From: an uncultured Enterobacter sp.
Lineage (GTDB): Bacteria > Pseudomonadota > Gammaproteobacteria > Enterobacterales > Enterobacteriaceae
Length of the DNA stretch: 54,155 bases
Assembly: GCA_946477805.1 (NCBI GenBank)
Contig: CAMKZP010000001.1
Location: 1 to 54,155, forward strand
Direction: 5' to 3'
Part shown: positions 1-8,440 of the stretch, in pieces
Position numbering within the stretch: position 1 is the stretch's first letter
Layout: each line of letters begins with the position of its first letter
The notes under the pieces: model-generated
Told to the model about the DNA's origin: nothing
Database searches by the model: none
The model's input: only the letters and a program-made list of their open reading frames with translations
Made by a program: the position numbers and the translations under genes

Positions 1-453
1 GTTACCACGCTCCATGCGCAGGCGAGAGTTCGCGTGCAGCGGCGTTAAGTTCTCGAACAGGATCTTATTGCGCGAGTTTTCCGGCTTATCGTAGTTAACT
101 TCGTTAACTTTCAACAGCGCAAAGTAGCGTTCACCCTCTTTAGGAGGACGAATCTTACCTGAAATGGTGTCACCAGTGCGGAGGTTGAAACGGCGGATTT
201 GGCTAGGGGATACGTAGATGTCGTCAGGGCCGGCGAGGTAGGAGCTGTCTGCAGAACGGAGGAAACCAAATCCGTCTTGCAATATCTCCAGCACACCGTC
301 GCCAAAGATATCTTCGCCACTCTTAGCGTGCTGCTTCAGGATGGCGAAAATGATGTCCTGCTTGCGCATACGAGCCTGGTTTTCCAGCCCCATATTTTCG
401 CCGAGAGTAATCAGCTCAGAAACCGGCGTATTCTTTAATTCGGTAAGATTCAT
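1..453 (-). CDS. rho: Transcription termination factor Rho, N-terminal part (runs off window)
   Basis: Rho is the hexameric RNA-dependent ATPase that ends Rho-dependent transcripts. The first 151 codons are visible, starting MNLTELKNTP and ending at base 1 in frame. The family length is about 419 residues, so the ATPase core lies outside. Seen here are the N-terminal helical domain (about 1-47) and the cold-shock-like primary RNA-binding domain with the RNP1-type motif DGFGFLR (60-66). The protein is almost identical to E. coli Rho as I remember it. The ATG at 451-453 is preceded by a long leader back to trxA, consistent with autogenous control of rho. Partial only because of the window edge. 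Confidence 0.98.
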   Translation of the reverse strand, partial: MNLTELKNTPVSELITLGENMGLENQARMRKQDIIFAILKQHAKSGEDIFGDGVLEILQDGFGFLRSADSSYLAGPDDIYVSPSQIRRFNLRTGDTISGKIRPPKEGERYFALLKVNEVNYDKPENSRNKILFENLTPLHANSRLRMERGN

Positions 454-541
454 AATGGTGTGGGTTCTTAAACTCGGGGTGATACTCGAACTTAATGTTG
501 TGAATGGTATGGCAGGGTCATCCATGCCTGTTTAGCGGCCA

Positions 542-625
542 TCAACTCATGTCTGTTCGCTGTCTGGTACAGGGAAAGAACGCAGAACTGAAACGACAAG
601 ACGGATTGAGTGACAAGCCCGGAAT
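542..625 (-). pseudogene. rhoL: Remnant of the rho leader peptide rhoL, without an ATG start
   Basis: Upstream of rho, this minus-strand frame reads 27 codons ending ...RQRTDMS and a TGA. Its middle (SLNPSCRFSSA) matches the E. coli RhoL leader peptide as I remember it. A TAG stop (626-628) lies just upstream and there is no ATG in frame; only a TTG at 614-616 could start it, with no clear ribosome binding site. The RNA in this part of the rho leader may be conserved for Rho-dependent autoregulation rather than for a peptide. Whether it is translated is uncertain. Confidence 0.4.
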
Positions 626-741
626 CTAGCAACTTCACGCACTGTTTATCGCAACAACGGGAAGTATCGGGTAAAACAAGATTCAAACAACAAGATATGT
701 TTAAAACGAAGTCATAGCTAACTTAGCACGACTAAAGCCGG

Positions 742-779
742 GCGTCCAGAGCCCGCCAAAATTTAGGCTGTCTGGACGC
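742..779 (-). terminator. Hairpin downstream of trxA
   Basis: Arms GCGTCCAGA (742-750) and TCTGGACGC (771-779) form a 9-bp stem just after trxA, with extra GCC/GGC pairing inside the loop. There is no clear U-run on the trxA transcript side. It may therefore stabilise the trxA 3' end or act in partial termination rather than be a strong intrinsic terminator. Confidence 0.45.
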
Positions 780-793
780 TCAGCCGAGAAACC

Positions 794-1123
794 TTACGCC
801 AGGTTAGCGTCCAGGAACTCTTTCAGTTGACCTTTGGACAGTGCGCCCACTTTGGTCGCCGCCACTTCGCCGTTTTTGAACAGCAGCAGGGTCGGGATAC
901 CACGGATACCGTATTTTGGCGCGGTGCCCGGGTTCTGGTCGATGTTCAGCTTGGCAACGGTCAGTTTGCCCTGATATTCGTCAGCGATCTCATCCAGAAT
1001 CGGGGCGATCATTTTGCAGGGACCACACCATTCAGCCCAGAAATCGACGAGGATCAGCCCGTCAGCTTTAAGTACGTCCGTGTCAAAACTGTCGTCAGTC
1101 AGGTGAATAATTTTATCGCTCAT
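794..1123 (-). CDS. trxA: Thioredoxin 1
   Basis: Small cytoplasmic disulfide reductase of 109 residues that passes electrons from thioredoxin reductase to ribonucleotide reductase, PAPS reductase and other proteins. The active site WCGPC is at residues 32-36 (cysteines 33 and 36 counting Met) and the conserved cis-proline segment GIPTLLLF follows. The start at 1121-1123 was chosen because MSDKIIHLTD is the family N-terminus and TGGAG sits just upstream; a longer in-frame reading to 1198 has no family support. The sequence differs from the E. coli one I remember only at residue 23 (Leu for Ala). It is divergent from rhlB and upstream of rho, as in E. coli. Confidence 0.98.
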   Translation of the reverse strand: MSDKIIHLTDDSFDTDVLKADGLILVDFWAEWCGPCKMIAPILDEIADEYQGKLTVAKLNIDQNPGTAPKYGIRGIPTLLLFKNGEVAATKVGALSKGQLKEFLDANLA

Positions 1124-1267
1124 ATATAACTCCACAGGAATAAGCCTGGTACGTTGGTTTTGTCTCCACCAACGACGTGTTGATGTCGCATTAACCAACT
1201 AAAGGTTGACTTTATTTCACCGGATACGCTTTCGTAAAGCAATAGTAAGCTGATATTCTACCACACT

Positions 1268-2536
1268 ATGAGCAAAACACATTTAACAGAACAGAAGTTT
1301 TCCGACTTCGCCCTGCACCCAAAAGTCATCGAAGCCCTTGAAACTAAAGGGTTTCATAACTGCACGCCCATTCAGGCTCTCGCTCTGCCGCTAACGCTGG
1401 CCGGACGCGATGTTGCAGGGCAGGCGCAAACCGGTACTGGCAAAACGATGGCGTTTTTAACGTCAACGTTTCATTATTTACTTTCTCACCCAGCGATTGC
1501 AGACCGCAAAGTTAACCAGCCGCGCGCGCTAATTATGGCCCCGACGCGAGAACTGGCGGTACAGATCCACGCAGACGCTGAACCCCTGGCGCAGGCTACC
1601 GGCCTGAAGCTCGGCCTGGCCTACGGCGGCGACGGCTACGATAAACAGCTGAAAGTGCTGGAAAGTGGTGTGGATATCCTGATCGGTACCACCGGTCGTC
1701 TTATCGACTACGCCAAACAGAACCACATTAACCTCGGCGCCATCCAGGTGGTTGTGCTTGATGAAGCTGACCGCATGTACGATCTGGGCTTCATCAAAGA
1801 CATCCGCTGGCTGTTCCGCCGCATGCCGGTAGCAACCCAGCGCCTGAACATGCTGTTCTCCGCCACCCTTTCCTATCGCGTACGTGAGCTGGCGTTCGAG
1901 CAGATGAACAACGCCGAATACGTAGAAGTCGAACCCGAGCAGAAAACCGGTCACCGCATTAAAGAAGAGCTCTTCTACCCTTCTAACGAAGAGAAAATGC
2001 GCCTGCTGCAAACGCTGATCGAAGAAGAGTGGCCCGATCGCGCCATTATCTTTGCGAACACCAAACACCGCTGTGAAGACATCTGGGGCCATCTGGCCGC
2101 GGACGGCCACCGTGTTGGCCTGCTGACCGGCGACGTAGCGCAGAAAAAACGCCTGCGTATTCTTGAAGAATTCACCCGTGGGGATCTGGACATTCTGGTC
2201 GCCACCGACGTCGCCGCACGCGGTCTGCACATTCCAGCCGTAACGCACGTCTTTAACTATGACCTGCCGGATGACTGTGAAGACTACGTACACCGCATCG
2301 GTCGTACCGGTCGCGCGGGCGCAAGCGGGCACTCTATCAGCCTTGCGTGTGAAGAGTATGCGCTGAATCTTCCAGCCATTGAGACCTACATCGGTCACTC
2401 TATTCCGCAGAGCAAATATAACCCGGAAGCGCTGTTAAGCGAATTGCCGCCGCCTAAGCGCCTTAGCCGCCCACGCACCGGCAATGGCCCGCGTCGTTCT
2501 GGCGGCGCACCGCGTAACCGTCGTCGTTCAGGTTAA
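1268..2536 (+). CDS. rhlB: ATP-dependent RNA helicase RhlB
   Basis: DEAD-box RNA helicase that unwinds structured RNA for RNase E and PNPase in the degradosome. It has 422 residues against 421 in E. coli. Motifs in order are the Q-motif TPIQ (33-36), Walker A AQTGTGKT (53-60), PTRELA (92-97), DEAD (165-168), SAT (198-200) and the C-terminal HRIGRTGR. The tail after about residue 395 is rich in Arg, Gly and Pro, as expected for an RNA-binding extension. It starts 145 bases from trxA in a divergent arrangement, and gppA follows six bases after its stop, so the two are probably co-transcribed. Confidence 0.97.
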   Translation: MSKTHLTEQKFSDFALHPKVIEALETKGFHNCTPIQALALPLTLAGRDVAGQAQTGTGKTMAFLTSTFHYLLSHPAIADRKVNQPRALIMAPTRELAVQIHADAEPLAQATGLKLGLAYGGDGYDKQLKVLESGVDILIGTTGRLIDYAKQNHINLGAIQVVVLDEADRMYDLGFIKDIRWLFRRMPVATQRLNMLFSATLSYRVRELAFEQMNNAEYVEVEPEQKTGHRIKEELFYPSNEEKMRLLQTLIEEEWPDRAIIFANTKHRCEDIWGHLAADGHRVGLLTGDVAQKKRLRILEEFTRGDLDILVATDVAARGLHIPAVTHVFNYDLPDDCEDYVHRIGRTGRAGASGHSISLACEEYALNLPAIETYIGHSIPQSKYNPEALLSELPPPKRLSRPRTGNGPRRSGGAPRNRRRSG

Positions 2537-2542
2537 GTCGCT

Positions 2543-4027
2543 ATGCTCAGTTCTACCTCGCTCTACGCAGCTATCGATCTCGGATCCAATAGTTTTCATA
2601 TGCTGGTGGTGCGCGAGGTGGCGGGAAGCATACAGACGCTGACGCGCATTAAGCGCAAGGTCCGCCTCGCGGCGGGCCTGAGCAGCGATAATCACCTCTC
2701 CCCGGAAGCCATGGAGCGTGGCTGGCAGTGTCTGCGCCTTTTTGCGGAACGTCTGCAGGACATCCCCCCGACGCAGATTCGCGTTGTCGCCACGGCAACA
2801 CTCCGTCTGGCCGTCAACGCCGTGGATTTCATCGCCAAAGCGCAGGAGATCCTCGGTTGTCCGGTGCAGGTGATCAGCGGTGAAGAAGAAGCGCGCCTGA
2901 TTTATCAGGGCGTAGCGCACACGACGGGCGGCGACGATCGCCGCCTGGTCGTCGATATCGGCGGTGCCAGTACCGAACTGGTTACGGGTACGGGTGCGCA
3001 AGCAACGTCTCTGTTCAGCCTGTCGATGGGCTGTGTCACCTGGCTCGAACGTTATTTCACTGACCGCAATCTCGCTCAGGAGAACTTCGACGAGGCTGAA
3101 AACGCCGCGCGCGAGGTGCTGCGTCCGGTGATGGACGAGCTGCGCTACCACGGCTGGAAAGTGTGCGTCGGCGCGTCCGGAACCGTTCAGGCGCTGCAGG
3201 AAATTATGATGGCGCAGGGGATGGATGAGCGCATCACGCTCGCTAAACTCCAGCAGCTGAAGCAGCGCGCGATTCAGTGCGGCCGCCTGGAAGAGCTTGA
3301 AATTGAAGGGCTGACGCTGGAACGGGCGCTGGTTTTTCCCAGCGGGCTTGCCATTCTGATTGCCATTTTCAGCGAGCTGAACATTAAGTGTATGACCCTG
3401 GCGGGCGGCGCGCTACGCGAGGGCTTGGTCTACGGGATGCTGCATCTTTCGGTCGATCAGGACATTCGAAGCCGTACGCTGCGCAACGTGCAGCGTCGCT
3501 TTATGGTTGACAGCGATCAGGCCAACCGCGTGGCACAGCTGGCGTCCTATTTCGCCGATCAGGTCGCAAACTGTTGGGATTTGGAACCGTTAAGCCGCGA
3601 TTTACTGCTGAGCGCCTGCGCGCTCCATGAAGTGGGTTTGAGCATTGATTTTAAGCAGGCTCCGGCTCACGCGGCCTATCTGGTACGAAATCTCGACCTG
3701 CCGGGCTATACGCCCGCACAAAAAAAGCTCCTCGCGACTCTGCTTCTTAACCAGACCAACCCGGTAGACCTCTCCTCACTGCATCAGCAAAACGCCGTAC
3801 CGCCGCGCGTCGCCGAGCATTTGTGTCGCTTGCTGCGTCTGGCGATTCTATTTGCCAGCCGCCGTCGCGACGATTTGCTGCCCGCCATTAGCCTGGTCGC
3901 GCAAGAGGAAAAGCTTTCCCTGACCCTTCCAAAAAACTGGCTGGATCATCACCCGCTTGGGGCGGAGCTGATCGAGCAGGAGTGCCAGTGGCAAAGCTAC
4001 GTACACTGGGCGCTTGAGGTGAAGTGA
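2543..4027 (+). CDS. gppA: Guanosine-5'-triphosphate,3'-diphosphate pyrophosphatase GppA
   Basis: Cytoplasmic enzyme of the Ppx/GppA exopolyphosphatase family that converts pppGpp to ppGpp and can also hydrolyse polyphosphate. It has 494 residues, the E. coli length. The actin-like ATPase fold shows in the phosphate-1 loop AAIDLGSNSFH (from about residue 9) and the second loop VVDIGGAST (about 136-144); an HD-like helical C-terminal half follows. It acts on the same alarmone pool as spoT, which lies at 43.6 kb in this window. It is tightly coupled to rhlB upstream and is followed by a REP palindrome and convergent rep. Confidence 0.97.
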   Translation: MLSSTSLYAAIDLGSNSFHMLVVREVAGSIQTLTRIKRKVRLAAGLSSDNHLSPEAMERGWQCLRLFAERLQDIPPTQIRVVATATLRLAVNAVDFIAKAQEILGCPVQVISGEEEARLIYQGVAHTTGGDDRRLVVDIGGASTELVTGTGAQATSLFSLSMGCVTWLERYFTDRNLAQENFDEAENAAREVLRPVMDELRYHGWKVCVGASGTVQALQEIMMAQGMDERITLAKLQQLKQRAIQCGRLEELEIEGLTLERALVFPSGLAILIAIFSELNIKCMTLAGGALREGLVYGMLHLSVDQDIRSRTLRNVQRRFMVDSDQANRVAQLASYFADQVANCWDLEPLSRDLLLSACALHEVGLSIDFKQAPAHAAYLVRNLDLPGYTPAQKKLLATLLLNQTNPVDLSSLHQQNAVPPRVAEHLCRLLRLAILFASRRRDDLLPAISLVAQEEKLSLTLPKNWLDHHPLGAELIEQECQWQSYVHWALEVK

Positions 4028-4040
4028 TCCGCTGAACATC

Positions 4041-4066
4041 GCCCGGAGGCGCTACGCTGCCGGGCC
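4041..4066. repeat. REP-type palindrome between gppA and rep
   Basis: A GC-rich imperfect palindrome beginning GCCCGGAGGCGCTACG and closing with CCGGGCC lies in the 48-base gap between the convergent gppA and rep stops. It has the form of enterobacterial REP elements in the Enterobacter-style variant. Such elements can shield 3' ends of both convergent messages. Confidence 0.75.
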
Positions 4067-4075
4067 CACAAAAAA

Positions 4076-6100
4076 TTATCCCTTCTCTTTGGCTTTTGCC
4101 AGCATGGCGCGAATATTCGCCACGTTAGCCTGTCCTTTGTGCATCCGCTCTTCGGCAGTAATCACTTTACGCTCCTGCTCCCAGATCACATCGTCCTGAG
4201 GCAGCTCCATCAGAAAGCGGCTCGGCTCCGGGCGAACCAGCTCACCGTACTGTCGGCGTTCTTTGCACAGGGTGAAAACCAGCTCTTTCTGCGCGCGGGT
4301 AATGCCCACATAGGCCAGACGCCGCTCTTCGTCGACGTTATCTTCATCAATGCTGCTCTGGTGTGGCAGCAGGCCCTCTTCCATCCCTACCAGGTAGACA
4401 TAGGGAAACTCCAGGCCTTTTGACGCATGCAGGGTCATCAGCTGAACCTGGTCGACCTCTTCTTCACTCTCGCCGCGCTCCATCATATCGCGCAGGGTGA
4501 AGCGGGTGACCACCTGAGTCAGGGTCATCGGCTCGTCGATCTCAGAACCTTCCAGCATCTCGGTCATCCAGCTAAAAAGCTGATTGACGTTTTTCATGCG
4601 CATTTCGGCCGCTTTCGGGCTGGCAGAGGTTTCATACAGCCAGGATTCGTAGTCAATACCGTGGATAAGATCGCGCACCGCCGCCACGGGCTCGCGTTCC
4701 GCCAGGCGCTGCACTTCACCCAGCCAGTGGGTAAAGCGGGTTAGCGAATCATAACCACGCCCGGTCAGCGTCTGGCTCAACCCCATATCGAAGCTGGCGG
4801 TAAACATACTTTTGTTGCGGGTCATCGCCCATTCGCCCAGCTTTTGCAATGTCGCCGGGCCAATCTCACGTTTTGGCGTATTCACGATACGCAAAAACGC
4901 GCTGTCATCGTCCGGGTTCGTCAGCACGCGCAGATAGGCCAGCAGATCTTTAATTTCGGGGCGCGAGAAGAACGAGGTGCCCCCGGAAATTTTGTACGGG
5001 ATGCGGTTTTGCATCAGCATCTTTTCAAACACGCGCGACTGATGGTTACCGCGATAGAGGATCGCGTAATCTTTGTACTCGGTTTTATTCACGAAGTGAT
5101 GGGCTATGAGCTCGCCCGTCACGCGCTCGGCTTCATGCTCTTCATTGTTGGCGCTGAGTACCTTCAGTTCCGCGCCGTAGCCCAGTTCGGAGAACAGGCG
5201 TTTTTCAAACACGTGCGGGTTATTAGCAATCAGGATGTTCGCCGCTTTCAGAATACGGCCGGATGAGCGATAGTTCTGCTCAAGCTTGATCACCTGCAGT
5301 GCCGGAAAATCTTTGCTCAGCAGAACCAGGTTTTGCGGACGCGCGCCGCGCCAGGAGTAGATCGACTGATCGTCATCACCCACGACGGTAAAGCGCGCGC
5401 GCTGCCCTACCAGCAGCTTCACCAGCTCGTACTGGCTGGTGTTAGTATCCTGATACTCATCCACCAGCAGGTAGCGGATTTTGTTCTGCCAGCGCTCACG
5501 CACCTCTTCATTGCGCTGAAGCAGCAGCGTCGGCAGGAGGATAAGGTCGTCGAAATCCAGCACGTTACAGGCTTTCATGTGCGCATCGTACAGGCCGTAG
5601 CAGTGGGCAAAGATCCGCTCCCGCTCGCCTTTTGCACTCGCCGCCGCCTGGGCTGGCGTCATCAGATCGTTTTTCCAGTTGGAGATCGTTGAGATCAGCT
5701 GTTGCAGAAGGACTTTGTCATCCTCAATTAGCCCTTCGGTCAGGTCTTTCAGCAGCGCCACCTGGTCGGTGTCGTCAAAAAGCGAGAAGTTGGATTTCAT
5801 CCCCAGCGCCGCGTATTCGCGTTTGATGATATCCAGCCCCAGGGTGTGAAAGGTCGAAATCATCAGCCCGCGCGCCTCTTTGCGGCCCAGCGTCTGGCCG
5901 ACACGCTCTTTCATCTCGCGCGCCGCTTTGTTGGTAAACGTTACCGCCGCAATATGCCGTGCCTGATAGCCGCATTCACGGATCAGGTGGGCGATTTTGT
6001 TCGTGATCACGCGGGTTTTACCCGATCCAGCGCCCGCCAGCACCAGGCAGGGTCCGGTGACGAATTCGACGGCTTGTTGTTGTCCGGGGTTTAAACGCAT
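4076..6100 (-). CDS. rep: ATP-dependent DNA helicase Rep
   Basis: Superfamily 1A 3'-5' DNA helicase that works with the replisome to clear protein roadblocks and helps restart replication. It has 674 residues against 673 in E. coli. Walker A is AGAGSGKT (22-29). Further on are the Walker B segment DEYQDTN (about 214), GDDDQSIYSWRGA, QNYRSS and the C-terminal LMTLHASKGLEF and YVGITRAQ motifs of UvrD/Rep helicases. The gene is divergent from ppiC with 85 bases between starts, and convergent with gppA. Nothing unusual apart from its neighbourhood (see the ppiC-cysE junction). Confidence 0.98.
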   Translation of the reverse strand: MRLNPGQQQAVEFVTGPCLVLAGAGSGKTRVITNKIAHLIRECGYQARHIAAVTFTNKAAREMKERVGQTLGRKEARGLMISTFHTLGLDIIKREYAALGMKSNFSLFDDTDQVALLKDLTEGLIEDDKVLLQQLISTISNWKNDLMTPAQAAASAKGERERIFAHCYGLYDAHMKACNVLDFDDLILLPTLLLQRNEEVRERWQNKIRYLLVDEYQDTNTSQYELVKLLVGQRARFTVVGDDDQSIYSWRGARPQNLVLLSKDFPALQVIKLEQNYRSSGRILKAANILIANNPHVFEKRLFSELGYGAELKVLSANNEEHEAERVTGELIAHHFVNKTEYKDYAILYRGNHQSRVFEKMLMQNRIPYKISGGTSFFSRPEIKDLLAYLRVLTNPDDDSAFLRIVNTPKREIGPATLQKLGEWAMTRNKSMFTASFDMGLSQTLTGRGYDSLTRFTHWLGEVQRLAEREPVAAVRDLIHGIDYESWLYETSASPKAAEMRMKNVNQLFSWMTEMLEGSEIDEPMTLTQVVTRFTLRDMMERGESEEEVDQVQLMTLHASKGLEFPYVYLVGMEEGLLPHQSSIDEDNVDEERRLAYVGITRAQKELVFTLCKERRQYGELVRPEPSRFLMELPQDDVIWEQERKVITAEERMHKGQANVANIRAMLAKAKEKG

Positions 6101-6185
6101 AAAAGATCGCTCTATGAAAGTCGGGAGAGGAGGAAAAACGCGTGGTAGTATACCGAGCGTAAACTCGTCGACTCAAGGCACGATC

Positions 6186-6467
6186 ATGGCAAAAACAGCA
6201 GCAGCAGTGCATATCCTTGTTAAAGAAGAGAAACTGGCGTTAGATCTTCTGGAACAAATTAAAAACGGTGCCGACTTTGGCAAGCTGGCGAAAAAACACT
6301 CCATTTGCCCGTCAGGCAAACGCGGCGGTGATTTAGGTGAATTCCGCCAGGGCCAGATGGTACCGGCCTTCGATAAAGTGGTGTTCTCCTGCCCGGTGCT
6401 GGAGCCTACTGGCCCACTGCATACGCAGTTCGGCTACCACATTATCAAAGTGCTCTACCGCAACTAA
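6186..6467 (+). CDS. ppiC: Peptidyl-prolyl cis-trans isomerase C (parvulin)
   Basis: Single-domain cytoplasmic parvulin of 93 residues, the E. coli length. It isomerises peptidyl-proline bonds. Family marks are HILVKEE near the N-terminus, the loop HSICPSGKRGGDLGEF, the GQMVPAFDKVVF segment and a C-terminal FGYHIIKV. I chose the ATG at 6186 because MAKTAAAVHI is the family start; the longer in-frame reading back to 5997 lies over rep. A strong bidirectional terminator follows directly. In E. coli the gene lies between ilvC and rep, whereas here its downstream neighbour is cysE. Confidence 0.97.
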   Translation: MAKTAAAVHILVKEEKLALDLLEQIKNGADFGKLAKKHSICPSGKRGGDLGEFRQGQMVPAFDKVVFSCPVLEPTGPLHTQFGYHIIKVLYRN

Positions 6468-6472
6468 TTAAA

Positions 6473-6501
6473 AAGCCCGGTGAATGCACCGGGCTTTTTT
6501 T
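6473..6501. terminator. Bidirectional intrinsic terminator between ppiC and cysE
   Basis: The stem AAGCCCGGTG / CACCGGGCTT with a short loop is flanked by an A-run on one side and a T-run on the other. It serves ppiC on the plus strand and the cysE operon on the minus strand. Confidence 0.92.
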
Positions 6502-6520
6502 GTCGCTGGATCCTGGCAGC

Positions 6521-7342
6521 TCAAATGCCGTCGCCATACTCGAAGGTGTGGTGGATGCCGTTAAAATGCTGATCCATGTCCATCGACGGCTTATCGCTGT
6601 CTGGCTTACCTACGATACGCGCCGGTACGCCAGCCGCGGTGGTGTGCGGCGGTACAGGCTGCAGGACAACCGATCCCGCACCTATCTTCGCCCCGCGCCC
6701 GACTTCAATGTTGCCGAGGATCTTCGCTCCCGCGCCAATCATCACCCCTTCACGGATCTTCGGATGACGATCGCCGCTGGTTTTACCGGTACCGCCCAGG
6801 GTAACAGACTGCAGAATCGAGACGTCGTCTTCTATCACTGCCGTTTCACCCACCACGATGCCGGTGGCGTGATCGAGCATGATCCCGCGGCCAATTTTCG
6901 CCGCCGGGTGAATGTCCACCTGGAAGGTCACGGATACCTGATTTTGCAGGAAGATAGCCAGCGCCCGGCGGCCTTCATTCCATAACCAGTGGCCGATGCG
7001 GTAAGCCTGAAGCGCATGGAAACCCTTCAGATACAGCAGCGGGGTGGAGTATTTATCCACCGCCGGGTCACGCGTGCGCACGGCCTGGATATCACAGGCG
7101 GCAGAGGCGATCATCTCCGGATCAGCGGCGTAGGCCTCTTCCACCACTTCACGAATGGCAATAGCAGGCATGATCGAGGAAGACAGCTTGTTGGCGAGCA
7201 TATAGCTCAGGGCGCTGCCGAGATTTTCGTGCTTGAGTAGCGTCGCGTGGTAGAAACTGGCCAGCATGGGCTCGCAGTCCGCCAAAGCCCGCGCTTCGGC
7301 TTTAATATTGTTCCAGACGATATCCAGTTCTTCACACGGCAT
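6521..7342 (-). CDS. cysE: Serine O-acetyltransferase
   Basis: Catalyses acetyl transfer from acetyl-CoA to L-serine, the first committed step of cysteine synthesis, and is feedback inhibited by cysteine. It has 273 residues, as in E. coli. The N-terminal helical domain is followed from about residue 140 by a left-handed beta-helix with hexapeptide repeats. The catalytic pair Asp143 and His158 falls at the same numbers (QVDIHP, LDHATG). It is the last gene of the yibN-grxC-secB-gpsA-cysE operon, 78 bases after gpsA, with a hairpin in that gap and a terminator shared with ppiC behind it. Confidence 0.98.
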   Translation of the reverse strand: MPCEELDIVWNNIKAEARALADCEPMLASFYHATLLKHENLGSALSYMLANKLSSSIMPAIAIREVVEEAYAADPEMIASAACDIQAVRTRDPAVDKYSTPLLYLKGFHALQAYRIGHWLWNEGRRALAIFLQNQVSVTFQVDIHPAAKIGRGIMLDHATGIVVGETAVIEDDVSILQSVTLGGTGKTSGDRHPKIREGVMIGAGAKILGNIEVGRGAKIGAGSVVLQPVPPHTTAAGVPARIVGKPDSDKPSMDMDQHFNGIHHTFEYGDGI

Positions 7343-7366
7343 TGCATACTCCAGACGATATGTTAA

Positions 7367-7396
7367 TGACCGGCCAGTTCTTTGCTGGCCGGGTCA
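7367..7396 (-). other. Hairpin between gpsA and cysE
   Basis: Arms TGACCGGCCAG (7367-7377) and CTGGCCGGGTCA (7385-7396) pair with one bulged base. No U-run follows in the cysE direction, so it looks more like an RNA-stability or processing element separating gpsA from cysE within the operon than a full terminator. Confidence 0.55.
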
Positions 7397-7420
7397 TATA
7401 GCGATCAAGGTTCCCTGCGA

Positions 7421-8440
7421 TTAGTTGCTGCTGCGCTCGTCCTTGCGCGCACGACCTAATAAGGTCAATGCTGCCTCGCGCGCATTTTTTCCGCAATACA
7501 ATACCTGATAAATTTCCTCGGTTATTGGCATTTCGACACCGAAACGGTGGGCCAACTCGCGGACTTCTTTGGTATTGCGGTAGCCTTCAACCACCTGGCC
7601 AATCTTCTCCTGCGCGGCTTTCACATCGCTACCCTGGCCGAGCATCATGCCAAAGCGGCGGTTACGCGACTGGTTATCGGTGCAGGTCAGCACCAGATCG
7701 CCCAGGCCCGCCATCCCCATAAAGGTGGCCGGATCGGCGCCCAGCGCTGCGCCAAGGCGCGACATTTCGGTCAGCCCACGGGTGATAAGCGCAGTACGTG
7801 CGTTCGCACCAAAACCAATGCCGTCAGACATCCCGGCGCCGATGGCAATCACGTTCTTCACCGCACCGCCCAGCTGTACGCCGATAAAATCAGGGTTGCT
7901 GTAAACGCGGAAGCTCTTGCCGCAGTGCAGCAATTGTTGAAGATCGTCGGAAAACACCCGATCGGTGGACGCCAGTGAAATCGCCGTTGGCAGGCCAGCA
8001 GCGAGCTCTTTAGCAAAGGTTGGCCCGGAGATCACGGCCAGGGGAATATCATCGCCCAGGGCTTCGCGAGCAACGTCCTGCAGCAGGCGTCCGGTTTCCG
8101 CTTCAAGACCTTTTGTCGCCCACACAATGCGTGCATCCGGGCGCATCAGCGGTTTAATCTGACGCAGGACTTCACCAAAGACGTGGCTTGGCACCACAAT
8201 CAGAATATTGCGGCTGGCCGCCAGCGCGGTCGCGAGGTCACTTTCCAGGTACAGAGAGTCCGGGAACGGAACGTCCGGGAGAAACGCGACGTTGCAGCGG
8301 TCGTGTTGCAACGTCGCGATATGTTTGGGATCGTGGCCCCACAGGACCACATCGTGACCATTTCTTGCCAACGTGATAGCAAGAGCGGTGCCGTATGAGC
8401 CGGCACCGATCACAGTCATTGACGCATTAACAGTGCTCAT
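7421..8440 (-). CDS. gpsA: Glycerol-3-phosphate dehydrogenase [NAD(P)+]
   Basis: Cytoplasmic biosynthetic enzyme that reduces dihydroxyacetone phosphate to sn-glycerol 3-phosphate for phospholipid synthesis. It has 339 residues, the usual length. The N-terminal Rossmann motif is GAGSYG (12-17). The catalytic lysine lies in GGAVKNVIAIGAG (about 190) and the substrate-binding segment GFGANARTALITRG follows. Its ATG overlaps the stop of secB by one base (TGATG), so the two are translationally coupled. The N-terminal residues MSTVNA differ from E. coli, while the rest is close to identical. Confidence 0.98.
   Translation of the reverse strand: MSTVNASMTVIGAGSYGTALAITLARNGHDVVLWGHDPKHIATLQHDRCNVAFLPDVPFPDSLYLESDLATALAASRNILIVVPSHVFGEVLRQIKPLMRPDARIVWATKGLEAETGRLLQDVAREALGDDIPLAVISGPTFAKELAAGLPTAISLASTDRVFSDDLQQLLHCGKSFRVYSNPDFIGVQLGGAVKNVIAIGAGMSDGIGFGANARTALITRGLTEMSRLGAALGADPATFMGMAGLGDLVLTCTDNQSRNRRFGMMLGQGSDVKAAQEKIGQVVEGYRNTKEVRELAHRFGVEMPITEEIYQVLYCGKNAREAALTLLGRARKDERSSN

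Larger units (their letters stand above)
454..793. promoter_or_regulatory. rho leader and trxA-rho intergenic region
   Basis: This 340-base gap between trxA and rho contains the rhoL remnant (542-625) and, near trxA, an inverted repeat with arms 742-750 and 771-779. In E. coli the rho mRNA has a long leader in which Rho terminates its own transcript, and this gap is long enough for the same arrangement. I could not assign a convincing promoter by eye, and no other gene is visible. Confidence 0.5.
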
